Source of the DNA: Cordia subcordata
Lineage: Eukaryota > Streptophyta > Magnoliopsida > Boraginales > Cordiaceae
Length of the DNA stretch: 64,000 nt
Reading direction: 5' to 3'
NCBI GenBank assembly: GCA_028554755.1
Contig: JAPTOF010000028.1
Coordinates: forward strand, 1,656,501 to 1,720,500
Shown: positions 1-11,669 of the stretch, in pieces
How positions within the stretch are numbered: the first letter of the stretch is position 1
Layout: every line of letters begins with the position of its first letter
Made by a program: the position numbers and the translations under genes
The notes under the pieces: generated by a model
What the model was told of the DNA's origin: nothing
The model's database searches: none
What the model saw: only the letters and a program-made list of their open reading frames with translations

Positions 1-1770
1 TGAAAACAACAAGTATAAATTTCAGGTCTTGTTCAGCTATCTCGTTGGCTGTGATCTTTACTACACGGTCAGCCCTAGGTGAAAGAACTTTTGTGTGGTA
101 GAAGTCTATCAACCACATTTTGCAACACAACAGCTTGGCTATGCCTAGATTGTTCCAGTTCTGCTTCCTTTTTCAACCAATCAGAACTTGTTTAAAAGGG
201 AAACCTTTCAACATTTCTCGGATGCTACGAAAATGACGGAAGTTATTTCCAAACTGGAAATCTCTGTCAAACTCTATAAGGCCAAATTCTTCCCTAGATG
301 CCTACCTCGGTTTGAAGCCTGGTGGTAGCAGTACCGTCCTCGGGTATTTTCAGAGCCAGCGCATCTTGTTGCCATTCATTTGATTACTGACCTTCGTTTT
401 AATACAGTGACTCCCCTACCTACACCTGTCCTCGAACTCAGGCATCACATAGTTAGGGCTCCAAGTATTTATCCTTTTCTGCCTTCCTTTTGTTAAGGCT
501 ATCTTTTTGACTTTTCATTCCTATAGGCAAAATTCAAAATCCTTTAGGAACTTCAATGTCAAGGAAGAGGCCCGTCAATTACGGTGAACCCTAGAGTAGC
601 TCTCCGGTTACTTCGACAGCCCCACGGCACATGAGCACCCGTCTACTTGCCTAAGTTTCCAAACAGGTTACTTTCCCCCTACTTGTCTTGAGACTTTAGT
701 TTGACCAATTATCTGACTGACTTTTCTGTAAAAGTCCCTGCTGCTTTAACCACCCTTGTGGCTCTTTCCTCCACTTCTTCACCTAACGGTGGGACTGAAA
801 ACAGTGATGAGACCATTGGGTATTCTTTTTCACTGGCTGACCGTGTAACTTTCGTGTCTCCCACCACATTCTGTTCTGAAACATCCTTGACTTAGCTGTT
901 GACTAATCTAACCTAGGAGACATTTGGCCTTTCGATATGTTTTCCTTCTCTTTTGAGTGCTCCTCCTAATATGACTTGTGATTATTGCTAACACTCGACA
1001 GGTTTTCTCTTCTGATTTGTATGCAATCCTTACTAACCAGCCGAGGTCTAAGCTTCTCACCCAGGCACATCTGCTAAAGATTTGTTTCCCTTATCAATCA
1101 GTGTTTTTCTTCTAACTTCTTTGTTTATGCTCCTAATTTTGACCTTCAGGGATCTCTAGCCTCCGATGCCTATGTAAGCATCCTCAGATCTGCTACCACA
1201 CCTTCTCTCAGTGCCATGTGCTCTTCACCTTAATTTGCCCAGCTTTGAGCGGCTTTAGATTTCTTGTCTAATGCTTCCATTGAATCCTTTAGACTGAAAT
1301 TGGTAGTTACTCCCTTGAAGACGAAACTCAAATATTTTATCTCCTCTTGCACACAAGCCAATTTCATTCTCAACGACATCTAACGGGACAAGGCCAACCT
1401 AATCGCTTTGTCAAGAGAACTAGGTATGGTTCGAGAACTTTGAAAGTAGGCCAAGCATCACAAGTCTTCACTTCCCAATAAACTAAAGAATTGCAGAACT
1501 CTGATCTTGAGATTAGAGGATGAACTGGCTACTACTTTAAGCAAGAATCCCACTTAGAACAGCAATTGAAAGAAGAGGCTTCTCTTTCTATCACCATTCT
1601 ACTGGACTACTTGGACCTTTACAAAGACTTAGCAAACTTGCAGTCGAAGGCCCCTGGATGGGGGAAAGAAGAGAAGACTGCCTCAATAGTGCTACGTTCC
1701 ACAAAGGAGCAATGGCAAACCCTTTTCTTATCTCTTCTTGCTTTGCTACCTAGTCCTTCTTCATAGCCTT
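1..1770 (+). pseudogene. Decayed antisense accessory ORF of the Tat-type element, plant-mobile-domain-like with a coiled-coil tail
   Basis: This stretch lies beyond the integrase end of a minus-strand Ty3/gypsy element but reads on the plus strand. One frame over about 1-480 gives a protein-like sequence with phrases such as VEVYQPHFATQQLGY, FEAWW and YRP. It is broken by in-frame stops near 92-94, 152-154 and 331-333. These phrases resemble the C-terminal part of plant mobile domain proteins. The later part (about 1480-1766) is Lys/Glu/Leu-rich and looks coiled-coil forming. Extra ORFs, often antisense and between pol and the 3' LTR, are known from Tat-lineage elements. The family match is from memory of the domain, not a search. 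The left edge runs off the window. Confidence 0.5.
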
Positions 1771-2154
1771 CTCACTTGTATAAACAATTCACCTTTCTTG
1801 CCACATTAGCTTTTGCTTGGTTGATGGCTAGTAAGCATTAGCCTAATAGTTTAGCACTCATAGTCTAGCATCTCTTGTTCTTGTAATTATGAATTGTGGC
1901 TTATCACCAAACTATCTTTTGAATGGTAAGAATAATGTTTTTTGCTCATTGCTTCTATGCTATGCACGAATGTCACTATTTCTTATCTGTCTTTATGTAA
2001 TAAGAAGTGTTTGAGAGCTTAACATTTGTGAGGGTAAAGAGAGAAGAGAAATTGTATCTGTTTTTGCATGATGAATTGTGTTTGAGAGGCTAAAATTTGT
2101 AAGGATAGAGAAGAAAGAAAATCAAGAGAATAAAGAATTCAAAGAAGAAAAGAT
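1771..2154. other. Non-coding stretch between antisense ORF and integrase end
   Basis: This short region separates the plus-strand accessory ORF from the minus-strand integrase C-terminus of the Tat-like element. It is AT-rich, with repeated phrases such as 'gtttgagag' near 2009 and 2080. I see no gene or clear signal in it. Confidence 0.4.
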
Positions 2155-3075
2155 TTAAAAAAGAGATGGTGCAGAAACTCCTTGAGCTTGCCTCCTTGCT
2201 ACCTCCCAAGGATTAGGGTAGTAAGGCTTCAAATATTTGTTATATATGGACCGTGAATTATGTAACACCCCCACTGGGGTTCTTAACTTGTAGGTACCCC
2301 ATGCAATACTTCATCCACGACTTGTAGTCTTTCTCAAGTTGGAGACCAATTGCTTAATTCATCATCTTGTGCCCAATAAAAAGAATGAGCTTCCAAATTA
2401 AGTCTCCTAGCATAAAAGATTTAGCCTTGACCTTTTTATTGTAAGCCTTGGCATCCCTCCTATTCTTGGCTTCAATGATGTCTAAGCCAATAAGCCTTTG
2501 CTCATCTAGATCCTCCAGGTTAGAAAACATTGCATCTTTATATTCAACTGCATCTATCTGACCCTGATAACTCACTTACAATGACCTGATCTCTATCTCT
2601 ACTAGAATCACTACATAATTCCCATAAGTAAGCAAATACGGCAAAGTCCATCACCATGATGACAAATGCATGACCCTTGGAAGAAGCTAGACAAATCTTC
2701 CCAATAAGGTCAATTGCCCATCCTCGAAATGGCTAGGGCTTAACCACTGGGTGAAATTCCACAGTGGTTACCCTCTAAACTGGGCTGTGTTTCTAACACT
2801 TGGCATCCTCTGGCATATCTGATAAAGTCATCTACCGTTGTAGGCCAATAATACTTGTGTCGCCTAAAAGCCCATCGCATCTGTAGACCTGACTGATGTG
2901 CCCCATATATTTCTTCATAGACTTCAGCCATTGCTTGCAAAGCCTCATCTTTGCCCAAACATCTCAAAAGCAAACCATTTGGACTCTGCTTATATAGCTC
3001 TTCATTCAACAAGACATGTTCATCGCCCTCAAATGTGTCCTTTGGTCTGTCCGTCTATTTGGATCTTGCAAATAA
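2155..3075 (-). pseudogene. Integrase remnant of the Tat-like element, catalytic core deleted
   Basis: The HHCC zinc-binding part is at 2740-3012, with 'YGAHQSGLQMRW' and 'YYWPTTVDDFIRYARGC'. It is followed by the start of the core, 'PFRGWAIDLIGK', and a 'SSKGH' phrase ending near 2660. The next bases, in another frame, already encode the post-core phrase 'PYLLTYGNYVV'. The C-terminal part follows at 2354-2575 (NLEDLDEQRL, AYNKKVK, GDLIWK), and a final 'NKYLKPYYPNPWE' ends near 2155. About 130 residues that normally carry the second Asp and the Glu of the DDE triad are missing. The protein cannot be an active integrase. Confidence 0.8.
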
Positions 3076-3189
3076 AGGACAACGAGCAACCTTTAATTAT
3101 CATCACTAATAGACACTGGGAAAACTTCCGCTACTGACTCGTGCATCAATGATGGAAACTCCGTCTTATGAACTATCATGAGTCATCTA

Positions 3190-3864
3190 TTGGTGCCTTT
3201 AGTAATTCATAATCTAGGTGCTAATTATGCTAGCTGGTTCGCAACTTCGTTACATTCCCTGGGGACACTCTCCAAAATCACCTTTGAAAATTGGCTAAGC
3301 ACATTGCTTCGGCATAGTATTTTACTAACGTCAAGCTAATATGCTTGTAATCGCCCGTTAGCTGCTTCACAATAAGCTAAGAGTCGCCAATAACTTTAAT
3401 TGGCATAACTCCCATCCTAGCTAGAATCTCCAACCCAATAATCAGTGCCTCGTACTCTGCTTGATTATTTGAGCAAATGAACCCCAACTGGAAAGCTAGT
3501 TGAGTTTTAACTCCTAAAGGAGATTTTAAGACAATGCCAACCCTTGAAGTGGCTTCTATTCTTGATATGTCGAAAAAGAACGTCCAAGGTTGAAGCCCAA
3601 TCATCCCAATTGCAGCCTCCCTATCAAGTGGGTCTGCTAAGTCGAGGCAAGAATGATCAGCCAAGAAATTAACAAGAGCTTGTCCTTTTACTGACTTCTG
3701 AGGGACATGATGGAGCTTGAACTTAGATAACACAAGAGTCCACTTGCCAATTCAGCCTTTTAGGACTAACCACATTAGCATATATTTGATAGCATCAGTC
3801 TTAAAGATAACCAAGAGAGTAGTAGGAAAAATATAATGACGCAATTTATTCCAAGTATATAAAA
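3190..3864 (-). pseudogene. Second RNase H and end of RT-connection domain, Tat-like element (left part)
   Basis: The open part (3377-3733) contains 'PWTFFFDIS', 'NNQAEYEAL' and 'KVIGDS', which are the D, E and D positions of an RNase H fold. The first motif normally reads FDGS. A TAG interrupts the sequence immediately after DS, and the frame continues leftward to about 3190 as 'LIVKQLTGDY'. Upstream in protein order (3740-3864) are 'LRHYIFPTTLLV' and 'TDAIKYM', the tail of the RT connection domain. This tail is continuous with the minus-strand sequence starting at 15239 once the solo LTR is removed. Placing RNase H after the connection domain fits the dual-RNase H Tat lineage. Confidence 0.8.
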
Positions 3865-3869
3865 AAGAT
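3865..3869. repeat. Target site duplication of the solo LTR (left copy)
   Basis: AAGAT here pairs with AAGAC at 15239-15243, four of five bases identical. Excising the intervening sequence and one copy brings the split gypsy connection domain back together, which supports these borders. Confidence 0.7.
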
Positions 3870-4260
3870 AGATGTGTTCATTTTGTGTGTTTATGTATTG
3901 CATGTATATACTTGTTTTAAGGTATTTCGAGCTTCATTTAATATACTAGTATAACATTTAGGTCATACTTGTGTATATTAGGGTTTAGATGTTCATAGTT
4001 GAAGTTAGGACTTAAATGCTACAATAATGCGAGTTTGTTGCTTGTTTTAGGTGTGATTCAGAGACATAATTGGAGCTTGATTGAGGGTTCTTGGAGTGTG
4101 GAACAAATCAAAGGGTGTTTTAAGCATAAAAAAATGAAGAAAAGTGTATTTGGAAGTGGCTAAACAAAGAAAGGAGGGACCAAGGTGAACCCGAGCTCAA
4201 CGGGAGCTAAATTTGGAGCTTGCAACCAAAGAAGGGCATGGAAAATTTTGGACATGTTTT

Positions 4261-6138
4261 TGTTAGGATTAGTATTCCCTAAAGCTCACTTGTATATAAC
4301 ATTTTGGATGTTAAACAATGTATCATCATTTTGTTAAATGGCATTATGAGTTCCTTACATATTATCTTTAGTATGTTTTATTGATGTATGTATAAAGGCC
4401 CCTTAACTTGAACTAATGACTTGGGTGCGCAGTGAAGCTAGACTCACAGTAGGTCTAAGTCTAGATTTAATTACGTCAAAAATTGAGTCTGTAACCGAAT
4501 AGTAGTGTTGGGAACTCTACCGGGACAAGTTTATATTGAGCAAGTCTCCTCGTTGAGGGTGATCTACCTAGGTCATTGAAGGACTTTTTGGATTTTTGTC
4601 GATAGTACGTGTGTCATGTATTAGATAGGACCATTGTGAGTATGTTTTCTAGAGACGTACTATCAAAGAAAGAAAATAAGATACTCACTGCTACTAAATG
4701 GTCATTGCTCTTAATCTCGAGCATATGTGGATGAACTAATGAAGTTAGGGTTTGGTACTTTGATTTACTTTGGGTGAGATCTTACTTTATTAGGATCAAT
4801 AGCCTCATGTGTTGAGTGCCGAGTTATAATAAATTAGGACATGCATGTGCAATATGGAATCTAAGTGGCTCCTTTAGGATTGCCGAAATTTATCATTCGA
4901 ATCTAGATCACTACCTTTATGGGTGTATCGGTCATTTGGCTTGAGGGTTGCTCCCGAGATCAAGAGATTTCATGACCACGGATGGTTGGCAATAGGACAA
5001 GAGACCCAAAAAGAAAAGAACAGCTAAGGAGGTGATAGTACACAGGCCAAAGGACCGGCCTTAGTTGTGGGTATACATAGAGGGCATTATGATCGGTTAT
5101 TTAGTAGGTCAAAGACAAAGTTCACATTCTTTTGTGATAAGTTTTTGGGTAATAGCAATTATTCTTGGAGTGAAATTTTCATCTTATGGTGGAATAGATC
5201 AGAGTTAAAAATAATTATTATTATGTCGCCTAGATCAGGCAAGGACATTTTTATTATTTTTGGAAGCCAAGGTTAATTGTATCTTCTTGGTCCCTTCCCT
5301 AGTTGAAATGACTTTGAGAGAGTAATCTTGAAAGAGCAAATTCCATATTGTGGTACTAGCCTTATTGGGCCAAAGCTTGGAATTGGATTTGGGCTTTCTT
5401 TAGAGTTCAAGATAACCTAATTGGACTTGGATGGTTTCGTATTGGGCGTGGGCCTCCACATGGATTATGGATTATGTGTTGGGCTTGGATTGGAGGCTTG
5501 GCCCAATCTTCCAAGACATGTGCTAGAAAATTACTACAAGAAGAATTCAAATTATACAAGTAACTTCTATGACATGTGACAAACATTTGCTATTAGGAAA
5601 AAGTTTCCCACATGGAAAGTTTACAAGGTGTAGGTGCCAAACTTTTTTTATAAATAGGCAAGACCTTGAACCATTTCTAGCATCCAAAAATTTTGTAGTT
5701 GATCTCTTACATTTTAGCAGGAGAATACTACAACACATAGTGCAAACTTATTGTGTAGTTTTTTTTGCTCTAGATTTTCAAGAGCATATTACTTTGCTTC
5801 TTCCCACACAAGAGGCCATTCTCTCGTGAAAAGTCTCTTTAACCATAGGGAAAAAGACTAGGGAGTTGCATATTGCGACACCCTTATAGTAAAATTTTTT
5901 TTGGTGGTCTTGTTCGTGAGCGGGAATGAAGTTCGTGACAGTTTTAGCTTTATCAAAGGCCCCACGGTTCAAGAGGTTAGCTTTACATATTTTGCAAATA
6001 CTAGTTATGTTCTATATGTTCTTAAGCATGTTCTTGTGTGTGTTATGTGTTTATTTTATTTACCTAGCATGTTTTTCTTGGTAGTATTTTTGCAAATACG
6101 GACTAGGATAGACCACATGTAATATTATCGATCCTACA
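4261..6138 (+). repeat. 5' LTR of the Angela-like copia element
   Basis: It starts TGTTAGGATT and ends ATCCTACA, the canonical TG...CA. It aligns end to end with 11670-13559 and is 1878 bp long. The stretch 5760-6120 contains 'ctagattttcaagagcatatt' and other phrases shared by both copies. Confidence 0.92.
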
Positions 6139-6140
6139 TT

Positions 6141-6152
6141 TGGTATCAGAGC
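6141..6152 (+). promoter_or_regulatory. Primer-binding site (tRNA-iMet type) of the copia element
   Basis: TGGTATCAGAGC lies two bases after the 5' LTR end. It is complementary to the 3' end of plant initiator tRNA-Met, the usual primer for plant copia reverse transcription. Confidence 0.93.
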
Positions 6153-7761
6153 TTAGGCTCACACACAACATGCTTAGACTATGCAAGAATATTGTATTTG
6201 CATAAATATGTTAGTCATCTTGTGAGTGGCAAGATTAGAAAATATTGTGTTGCATGTACTTGTGGTTTTATACCTGTATGTGCACATGATATAAAATCCC
6301 CTTGATGGTTCGTATGTATGCATGATAGAGTTTCGTGTACGGTCAATAAAGCTTGGCCATAGGCGATTCATGTATAGATCTTTATGGTTATTGCTTATAG
6401 CTTCATTTAAAAGAAGCATGGGATGTTTGGATATCCTTATAATGTTTCTTTTATGATTGTAAGCTTGTATTAGCAATAGCAAATATATTATTGTTGTAAT
6501 CTTCAAGAGACCTAGGAGAGAAGCAAGGAAAAATAGCATACGGGAGCAAATATGTCTCAATCGGTTGATCGGTTCCTCCTTTGCGGCCAACCGGCCCTAG
6601 CAGAAAATGCAACAAAGATTGCTATTTTATACTTTTTGAATTGAATATTGTAGGAAGCCATCAAAGAGGGATTCTAACATTTTTTGGTGGATGTTTATAA
6701 TGCATTGATATATGTTTTAACATATTTGCATAAGCATAAACATGTTACCACCTAGAAATATGCCCACTCATTAGGGTTTCAAAATTGGCCAATCCTACGT
6801 GTTAATTTCTCAGAGATAGTTAAGTTCATTTAAATGAGATTGGCTTAGACAAGATAATTGTAAGCAATTATGTCTAAAGATGCCATGTGATCTCATGACA
6901 AAAATGAAAAACTTAACTTGAGATTTACAATATGACAACCTAGGGGTCCATACACCTATATTTAGATAAATAATCTATTATGGTATTGTAATGTTTTAGT
7001 AATACAAAGGGGATTCGCAAAAACCAAAGTGTTTCGCAAAACCAAAGTGTTTCGCAAATCCAAATTGTGTTTAGATCTAAAACAAAAAGCGAAAATACCA
7101 AAAATAGAGAAAACCTTTATGTTAAAATATTGAGTGGAAGAGGGGATTGGAAATACCCCACGGCTTTCCATATCTGATTCTCGCTAATGGTAAATGTCAT
7201 TAACTTTCCATTAAAGGGTGACACTTTATCAAGATTTAACAAGGTGAATTTAAAATGTTTATTCAAAATGGTGCTAGTGAGTTTGGCCATCCTATCGGTG
7301 AAATTCTTCACTAAAGATTGCCTCACATAACATTGATTAAAGTAACTACCCCATCGGAGGGCTAAAATCAAGAATGTTATGGTGAATGAACATAAGGAAT
7401 GGGTATACACTTAACTTAAATGGTAAGTTCGGCTATCCCATCAATAGAGTTCGCTACGGATTTAAGAAGCCAAACGAAATAGTGATTGAGTTGTTCAATT
7501 GGGTTGTATCCAGATAATTGTCAATTCAAATAAGCAATGGCGCCTAGCTTAACGTTCATAAATTCAGCCATCCCATCGGTAGAGTTCTTGTGAAGATGTT
7601 GAGACGCTGTTACATCGAGTAGTTTAAAGGTTAATCTACTCAAAAGTAAATGATGTAAAAGTACTAGTATGTTTTATTTCCAAAGATAGCATGCATATTA
7701 TACATGCATCAATTACATTCTCATAAAATAATTATGATTATATTGTTGTATGTCTAGAAAA
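6153..7761 (+). other. Untranslated leader of the copia element
   Basis: This 1.6-kb stretch between the primer-binding site and gag has no coding signal. It contains a short tandem repeat around 'accaaagtgtttcgcaaa' (7014-7066). A spaced motif resembling 'gccatcccatcggtagagttc' recurs near 7286, 7430 and 7563. These may be packaging or dimerisation structures; that is inference. Confidence 0.6.
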
Positions 7762-8478
7762 ATGTCTTTGTTCAGTCCACTAGCTACAATTCTCAAAGAG
7801 CACAAGCTTACTGAACCGAATTTTGTGGACTGAGAACGAAACTTGGATATAGTACTCGCTACAGAAGAGTACAAGTATGTCCTAACAACTCCTTGTCCTG
7901 TTGCAAGGGCAAACTCTTCTGAAGCCCAAAAAGATGCTGAGGCAAAATGGCAGAAGTCCAATAGTATGGCCAAGTGTTATATGATGGCTTCTATGTTAGA
8001 TATTTTGCAGAGCAAGTATCATCATATGGAAACTGCAAAAGAAATCATGACCTCACTATCTCGTATGTTTGTCGATAAGAGTAGGCTTGCGAGGCAAGGT
8101 GCTCTTAGAGAAATTATGAATTAAAGGATGGTAGAAGAAGCATATGTCAGGGAGCATATGCTCAAAATGATGGATTACTTCAATACTGTTGAGATCCTAG
8201 GGGCAAACATAGATGAACAGTCAAAGGTAGACATGATTTTGGAGACTTTACCACTGTCTTACACCCAATTCAAGCTTAATTATAATGTGGGCAAGATGAA
8301 CATGGATATGATGGAATTAATGAAAGAGCTCCTAGCTATAGAAGCCATAATGAAAAATAAAGGCCACGTAAACATAGTTCAAGCATCTACTTCTAGACTT
8401 AACCCAAAAGGGAAAAAGTTCAAAGGAAATGGGAAGCAAAAACGTGGTCGAGGGAAAAAGAAGAAAAATGGCGAATAG
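7762..8478 (+). pseudogene. gag of the Angela-like copia element
   Basis: The predicted start is the ATG at 7762 (MSLFSPLATILKEHKL...NFVD), which matches the usual beginning of copia gag proteins. A TGA at 7831-7833 replaces what is normally Trp. The frame then continues through 'NLDIVLATEEYKYVLTTPCP' to a TAA at 8122-8124, and again to 8478. The last part is Lys/Arg/Gly-rich (KGKKFKGNGKQKRGRGKKKK), as expected for a nucleic-acid-binding tail. Gag forms the virus-like particle that holds the element RNA. At least two internal stops make it non-functional. Confidence 0.85.
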
Positions 8479-8504
8479 CCCAAACAATTAACAAGTGAAA
8501 AGCC

Positions 8505-8760
8505 CAAGGGCAAATGCTTTAAGTATTGCCAGAAAGGGCACTAGAAAAGGGATTGCCTGAAGTACCTGGCACGAGGCCAGATAGGTACACCTCTTTTGTT
8601 CTACATTGAAACCTATTTAGTGGTTGATTCTACTGATTCTTGGATTGTAGACTTTAAAGCCACTAACCATATTTGCAATTCTTTGCATTAGTTTCAGGAA
8701 ATGAAGGAACTAGCCAAAGGGGAATTTACTCTAAGGATGGGTAATGTAGCAAAAGTATAG
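8505..8760 (+). pseudogene. gag zinc knuckle and protease remnant of the copia element
   Basis: A CCHC-like knuckle (CFKYCQKGH, then a TAG in place of the usual Trp, then KRDC) lies at 8515-8565. Around 8630-8690 the sequence reads DSWIVDFKATNHIC. Active copia proteases have D-T/S-G there, so the catalytic motif is mutated (DFK). Stops at 8545 and 8758 add to the damage. Confidence 0.75.
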
Positions 8761-8769
8761 GCTGCTGCA

Positions 8770-9866
8770 ATGGGAGGAATGTGCTTTAATTTTCCATCTA
8801 ATAGGAAGTTATTTTTGAACAACGTTTATTATATTCTGGATGTACGTAAAAACCTTATCTCTATTTTGCAATTAATATTAGACGGTTTTTGCATTAATTT
8901 CCAGCTTGGTGTTGATATCAGTAAAGATGGAAATATTATCTGTTCCGATAGCATGCATGATAACTTGTTCTATATGAAACCTATTACAAATTCACTGCAT
9001 AATATAGAACGAACTAATTCCCGAAGGGTTCTTTGACCAATGATACTTATCTTTGGCATTTATGCTTAGGACATATTAGTCTAAAGCGAATTCAAAGATT
9101 AGTCGAGGATGGGCATCTTAGCTCATTAGATCTCGAAGATTTACCTCCATGTGAATCTTGCCTTAAAGGAAAGATGACCAAACGGTCATTTTCTTCTAGA
9201 GGAGAAAGGGCCAAAGAAGTATTGGAATTGATTCATACTGATGTGTGTGGTCCTATGAGCAAACCAGCACGAGGAGGTTATGAGTATTTCATTACCTTTA
9301 CTGATGATTACTCTAGGTATGGATATGTACATCCGATGTGATGCAAGTCTAAATCCTTTGAGAAATTCAAAGAGTTCAAGGCTGAAGCGGAGCGGAAATT
9401 AGATAAATGTATCAAAGCCCTTCAGTCTGATCGAGGTGGCGAATACATCTTGGGCGAGTTCAGAGACTATCTTACACAAGAAGGGATTGTCTCAATTGAT
9501 TGTACCAGGGACTCCCCAGCAAAATGGTGTAGCAAAGAGAAGATATCACCCCCTATTAGATATGGTTAGGTTAATGATAAGTCATACATCATTACCTTTA
9601 TCTTTTTGGGGGTATGCCCTTGAGACAACAACATACATCTTGAACTTGGTACCATCTAAATCAGTACCTAGGACACCACAAGAAATGTGGATAGGGCATA
9701 AGCCTAGTTTAAATCATCTCCACATTTGGGGTTGTCTAGCTTATGTACTTAATAGTAATGCTTCAAAGTTGGAACCAAGATCCAAGTTGTGCTATTTTAT
9801 TGGGTATCCTAAGGGAACCAGAGGTGGGATCTTTTTTAATCCTAAGGAGCAAAAGGTAAACTTATA
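8770..9866 (+). pseudogene. Pre-integrase and integrase region of the copia element
   Basis: The pre-integrase zinc motif (LWHLCLGHISLKRI ... CESCLKGK) is at 9048-9170. The core follows, with the first Asp in IHTDVCGP (near 9235) and the second in LQSDRGGEY (near 9430). Where the catalytic Glu is expected (normally GVAERRN), the codon at 9535-9537 is AAG, giving GVAKRRYH. The conserved FWGYAL, LNLVPSK and GCLAYV phrases follow. Frame breaks lie at 9036, 9340 and about 9435. Loss of the DDE Glu and the broken frame mean it is inactive. Confidence 0.85.
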
Positions 9867-10763
9867 AGCACCCATGCTAGATACTTAGAGAATGGTGAAA
9901 TGATCTAGAAAACACCAGATTCTAAAGTTGTTCTAGAAGGGATTTCACAAGAATCTCCAGTAACACTTGTGGTAACTGTGACCGAAAATGAACAACATAT
10001 TACACCTAATATATTAGAGCCTCGTCGTAGTGGGAGGATATCCAGGCCTCTTGATAGATACTATGGAGAGTTCTTTCATACTTTTTTCGAGGATCAGGTG
10101 GTGGATCCCACAAGTTATGATGAAGCAGTTTCCGACATAGATGCCGACCAATGGCATAAGGCAATGGATTCAGAGTTAGAATCTACGTATTCTAACAAAG
10201 TCTGGGATCTTGTAATTGCACCAGGAAGGGAAAAACCTATAGGGTTCAAATGGGTCTACAAGAGGAAAAAAGGAGTTGATGGAAAAGTTGAAACCTTTAA
10301 AGCCAGGTAAGTGGCGAAAGGTTATACGCAGAAAGAAGGGATCGAGTATGAGGAAACTTTCTCACCAATAGCCATGCTCAAATCTATCAGGATACTTCTT
10401 TCCATCGCATGTCATTATGACAATGAGATATGGCAAATGGATGTCAAGACAGCTTTTCTTAATGGAGAGCTTGACAAGACCATTTACATGACACAACCAG
10501 ATGGATATGTTGCCAAAGGCCAAGAACACATGGTTTGTAAGTTAAAAAAGTCCATTTATGGATTAAAACAGGCGTCTAGAGCATGGAACATCAAATTTGA
10601 TTGTGCAATTAAATCTTATCATTTTGATCAAAATATTGATGAACCTTGCATGTATAAGAGGCGTAATGGAAATGCTATAGCTTTTTTGGTTCTGTATGTG
10701 GATGATATCCTACTTATTGGAAATGATGTGGGGATGTTATCATCTATCAAGGTTTTCAAATGA
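9867..10763 (+). pseudogene. Reverse transcriptase of the copia element
   Basis: The linker and RT start (9969-10310) include RRSGRISRP, WHKAMDSEL, and IGFKWVYKRK. After a TAA at 10308-10310 the frame continues with AKGYTQKEGIEYEETFSPIA, QMDVKTAFLNGEL, and LKKSIYGLKQASRAW. The polymerase active site YVDDILLIGN is intact at 10695. The fold is nearly complete but split by one stop, and the 3' end breaks at 10761. It would copy element RNA into DNA in the particle. Confidence 0.9.
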
Positions 10764-10773
10764 AGAGAAGCTA

Positions 10774-11655
10774 GTTAAGTTCTAGGCATCAGGCTTATGC
10801 GAGATCGTAAGAACAGAAGGCTAGCCCTATCTCAAGCTTCATTTATTGAGAAGATATTGGTTAGGTTTAACATGCAAAACTCTAAGAAGGCTTCATTACC
10901 TTCAAGATATAGAGTTTATCTATCTCGAGATTAGTGTCCTAAAACACCTGAGGAGATAGAGAGCATGAAACGAGTTCCTTATGCTTCAGCGGTTGGAAGC
11001 CTCATGTATGCCATGTTATGTACTAGACTAGATATTTGCTTTACTGTTGGCATGATTAGTAGATATCAGTCAAACCTTGGACCGGCACATTGGGTTGTGG
11101 TTAAGCATATATTTAAGTTCCTGCAAGGGACTAAGGATTATGTGCTGGAATACTGTGCAGATGATCTAATGCCATTAGCCTATACAGACTCGGATTTCCA
11201 GTCCGATAAAGATTCCATGAAGTCTACTACTGGATATGTTTTCACTCTGTCAGGAGGAGCTATGTCATGGAGAAGTGTGAAGCAAAATTGTATTGCTAAC
11301 TCTACCATGGAGATTGAGCATGTAGCAGCATCTGAGGTTGCAAAAGAGGCAGTATGGCTAAGAAAGTTCCTTTTAGACATTGAGGTTATGCCGGTAGTTC
11401 ATAGACCGATAACGTTGTATTGCGACAATAACGGTGCTGTTTCATAATGTAAGGAGCCCAAGAATCACAAAAACGGTAAACACATTGAAGAAAATATCAT
11501 TTGATCCGTGAATTATCCAGAGAAAAGATGTTGTAGTTGAAAAGATAGCTTCAGTGGAAAACTTGGTGGACCCATTTACAAAGACTCTTCCAGAGAAAAT
11601 GTTTACCACACATTTGGAGTTTATCGGTATTAGGTTGTGCAGAAGTGATCTTTAG
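10774..11655 (+). pseudogene. RNase H end of the copia polyprotein
   Basis: The section includes YASAVGSLMYAMLCTRLDIC, HIFKFLQGTKDYVLEY, AYTDSDFQ (catalytic Asp), STTGYVFTLSGGAMSWRS, and TLYCDNNGA. Stops at 10932 and 11445 interrupt it. The final phrase 'VDPFTKTLPEKMF' near 11570 is the usual copia C-terminus, just before the purine tract and 3' LTR. Confidence 0.88.
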
Positions 11656-11658
11656 TGC

Positions 11659-11669
11659 AAATGGGAGAT
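11659..11669 (+). promoter_or_regulatory. Polypurine tract before the 3' LTR
   Basis: AAATGGGAGAT immediately precedes the TGTTAGG start of the 3' LTR, in the position of the plus-strand priming tract. Confidence 0.8.

Noticed and set aside
3877..4260. Possible independent promoter region
   Set aside because: It is explained as the left part of the interrupted solo LTR.
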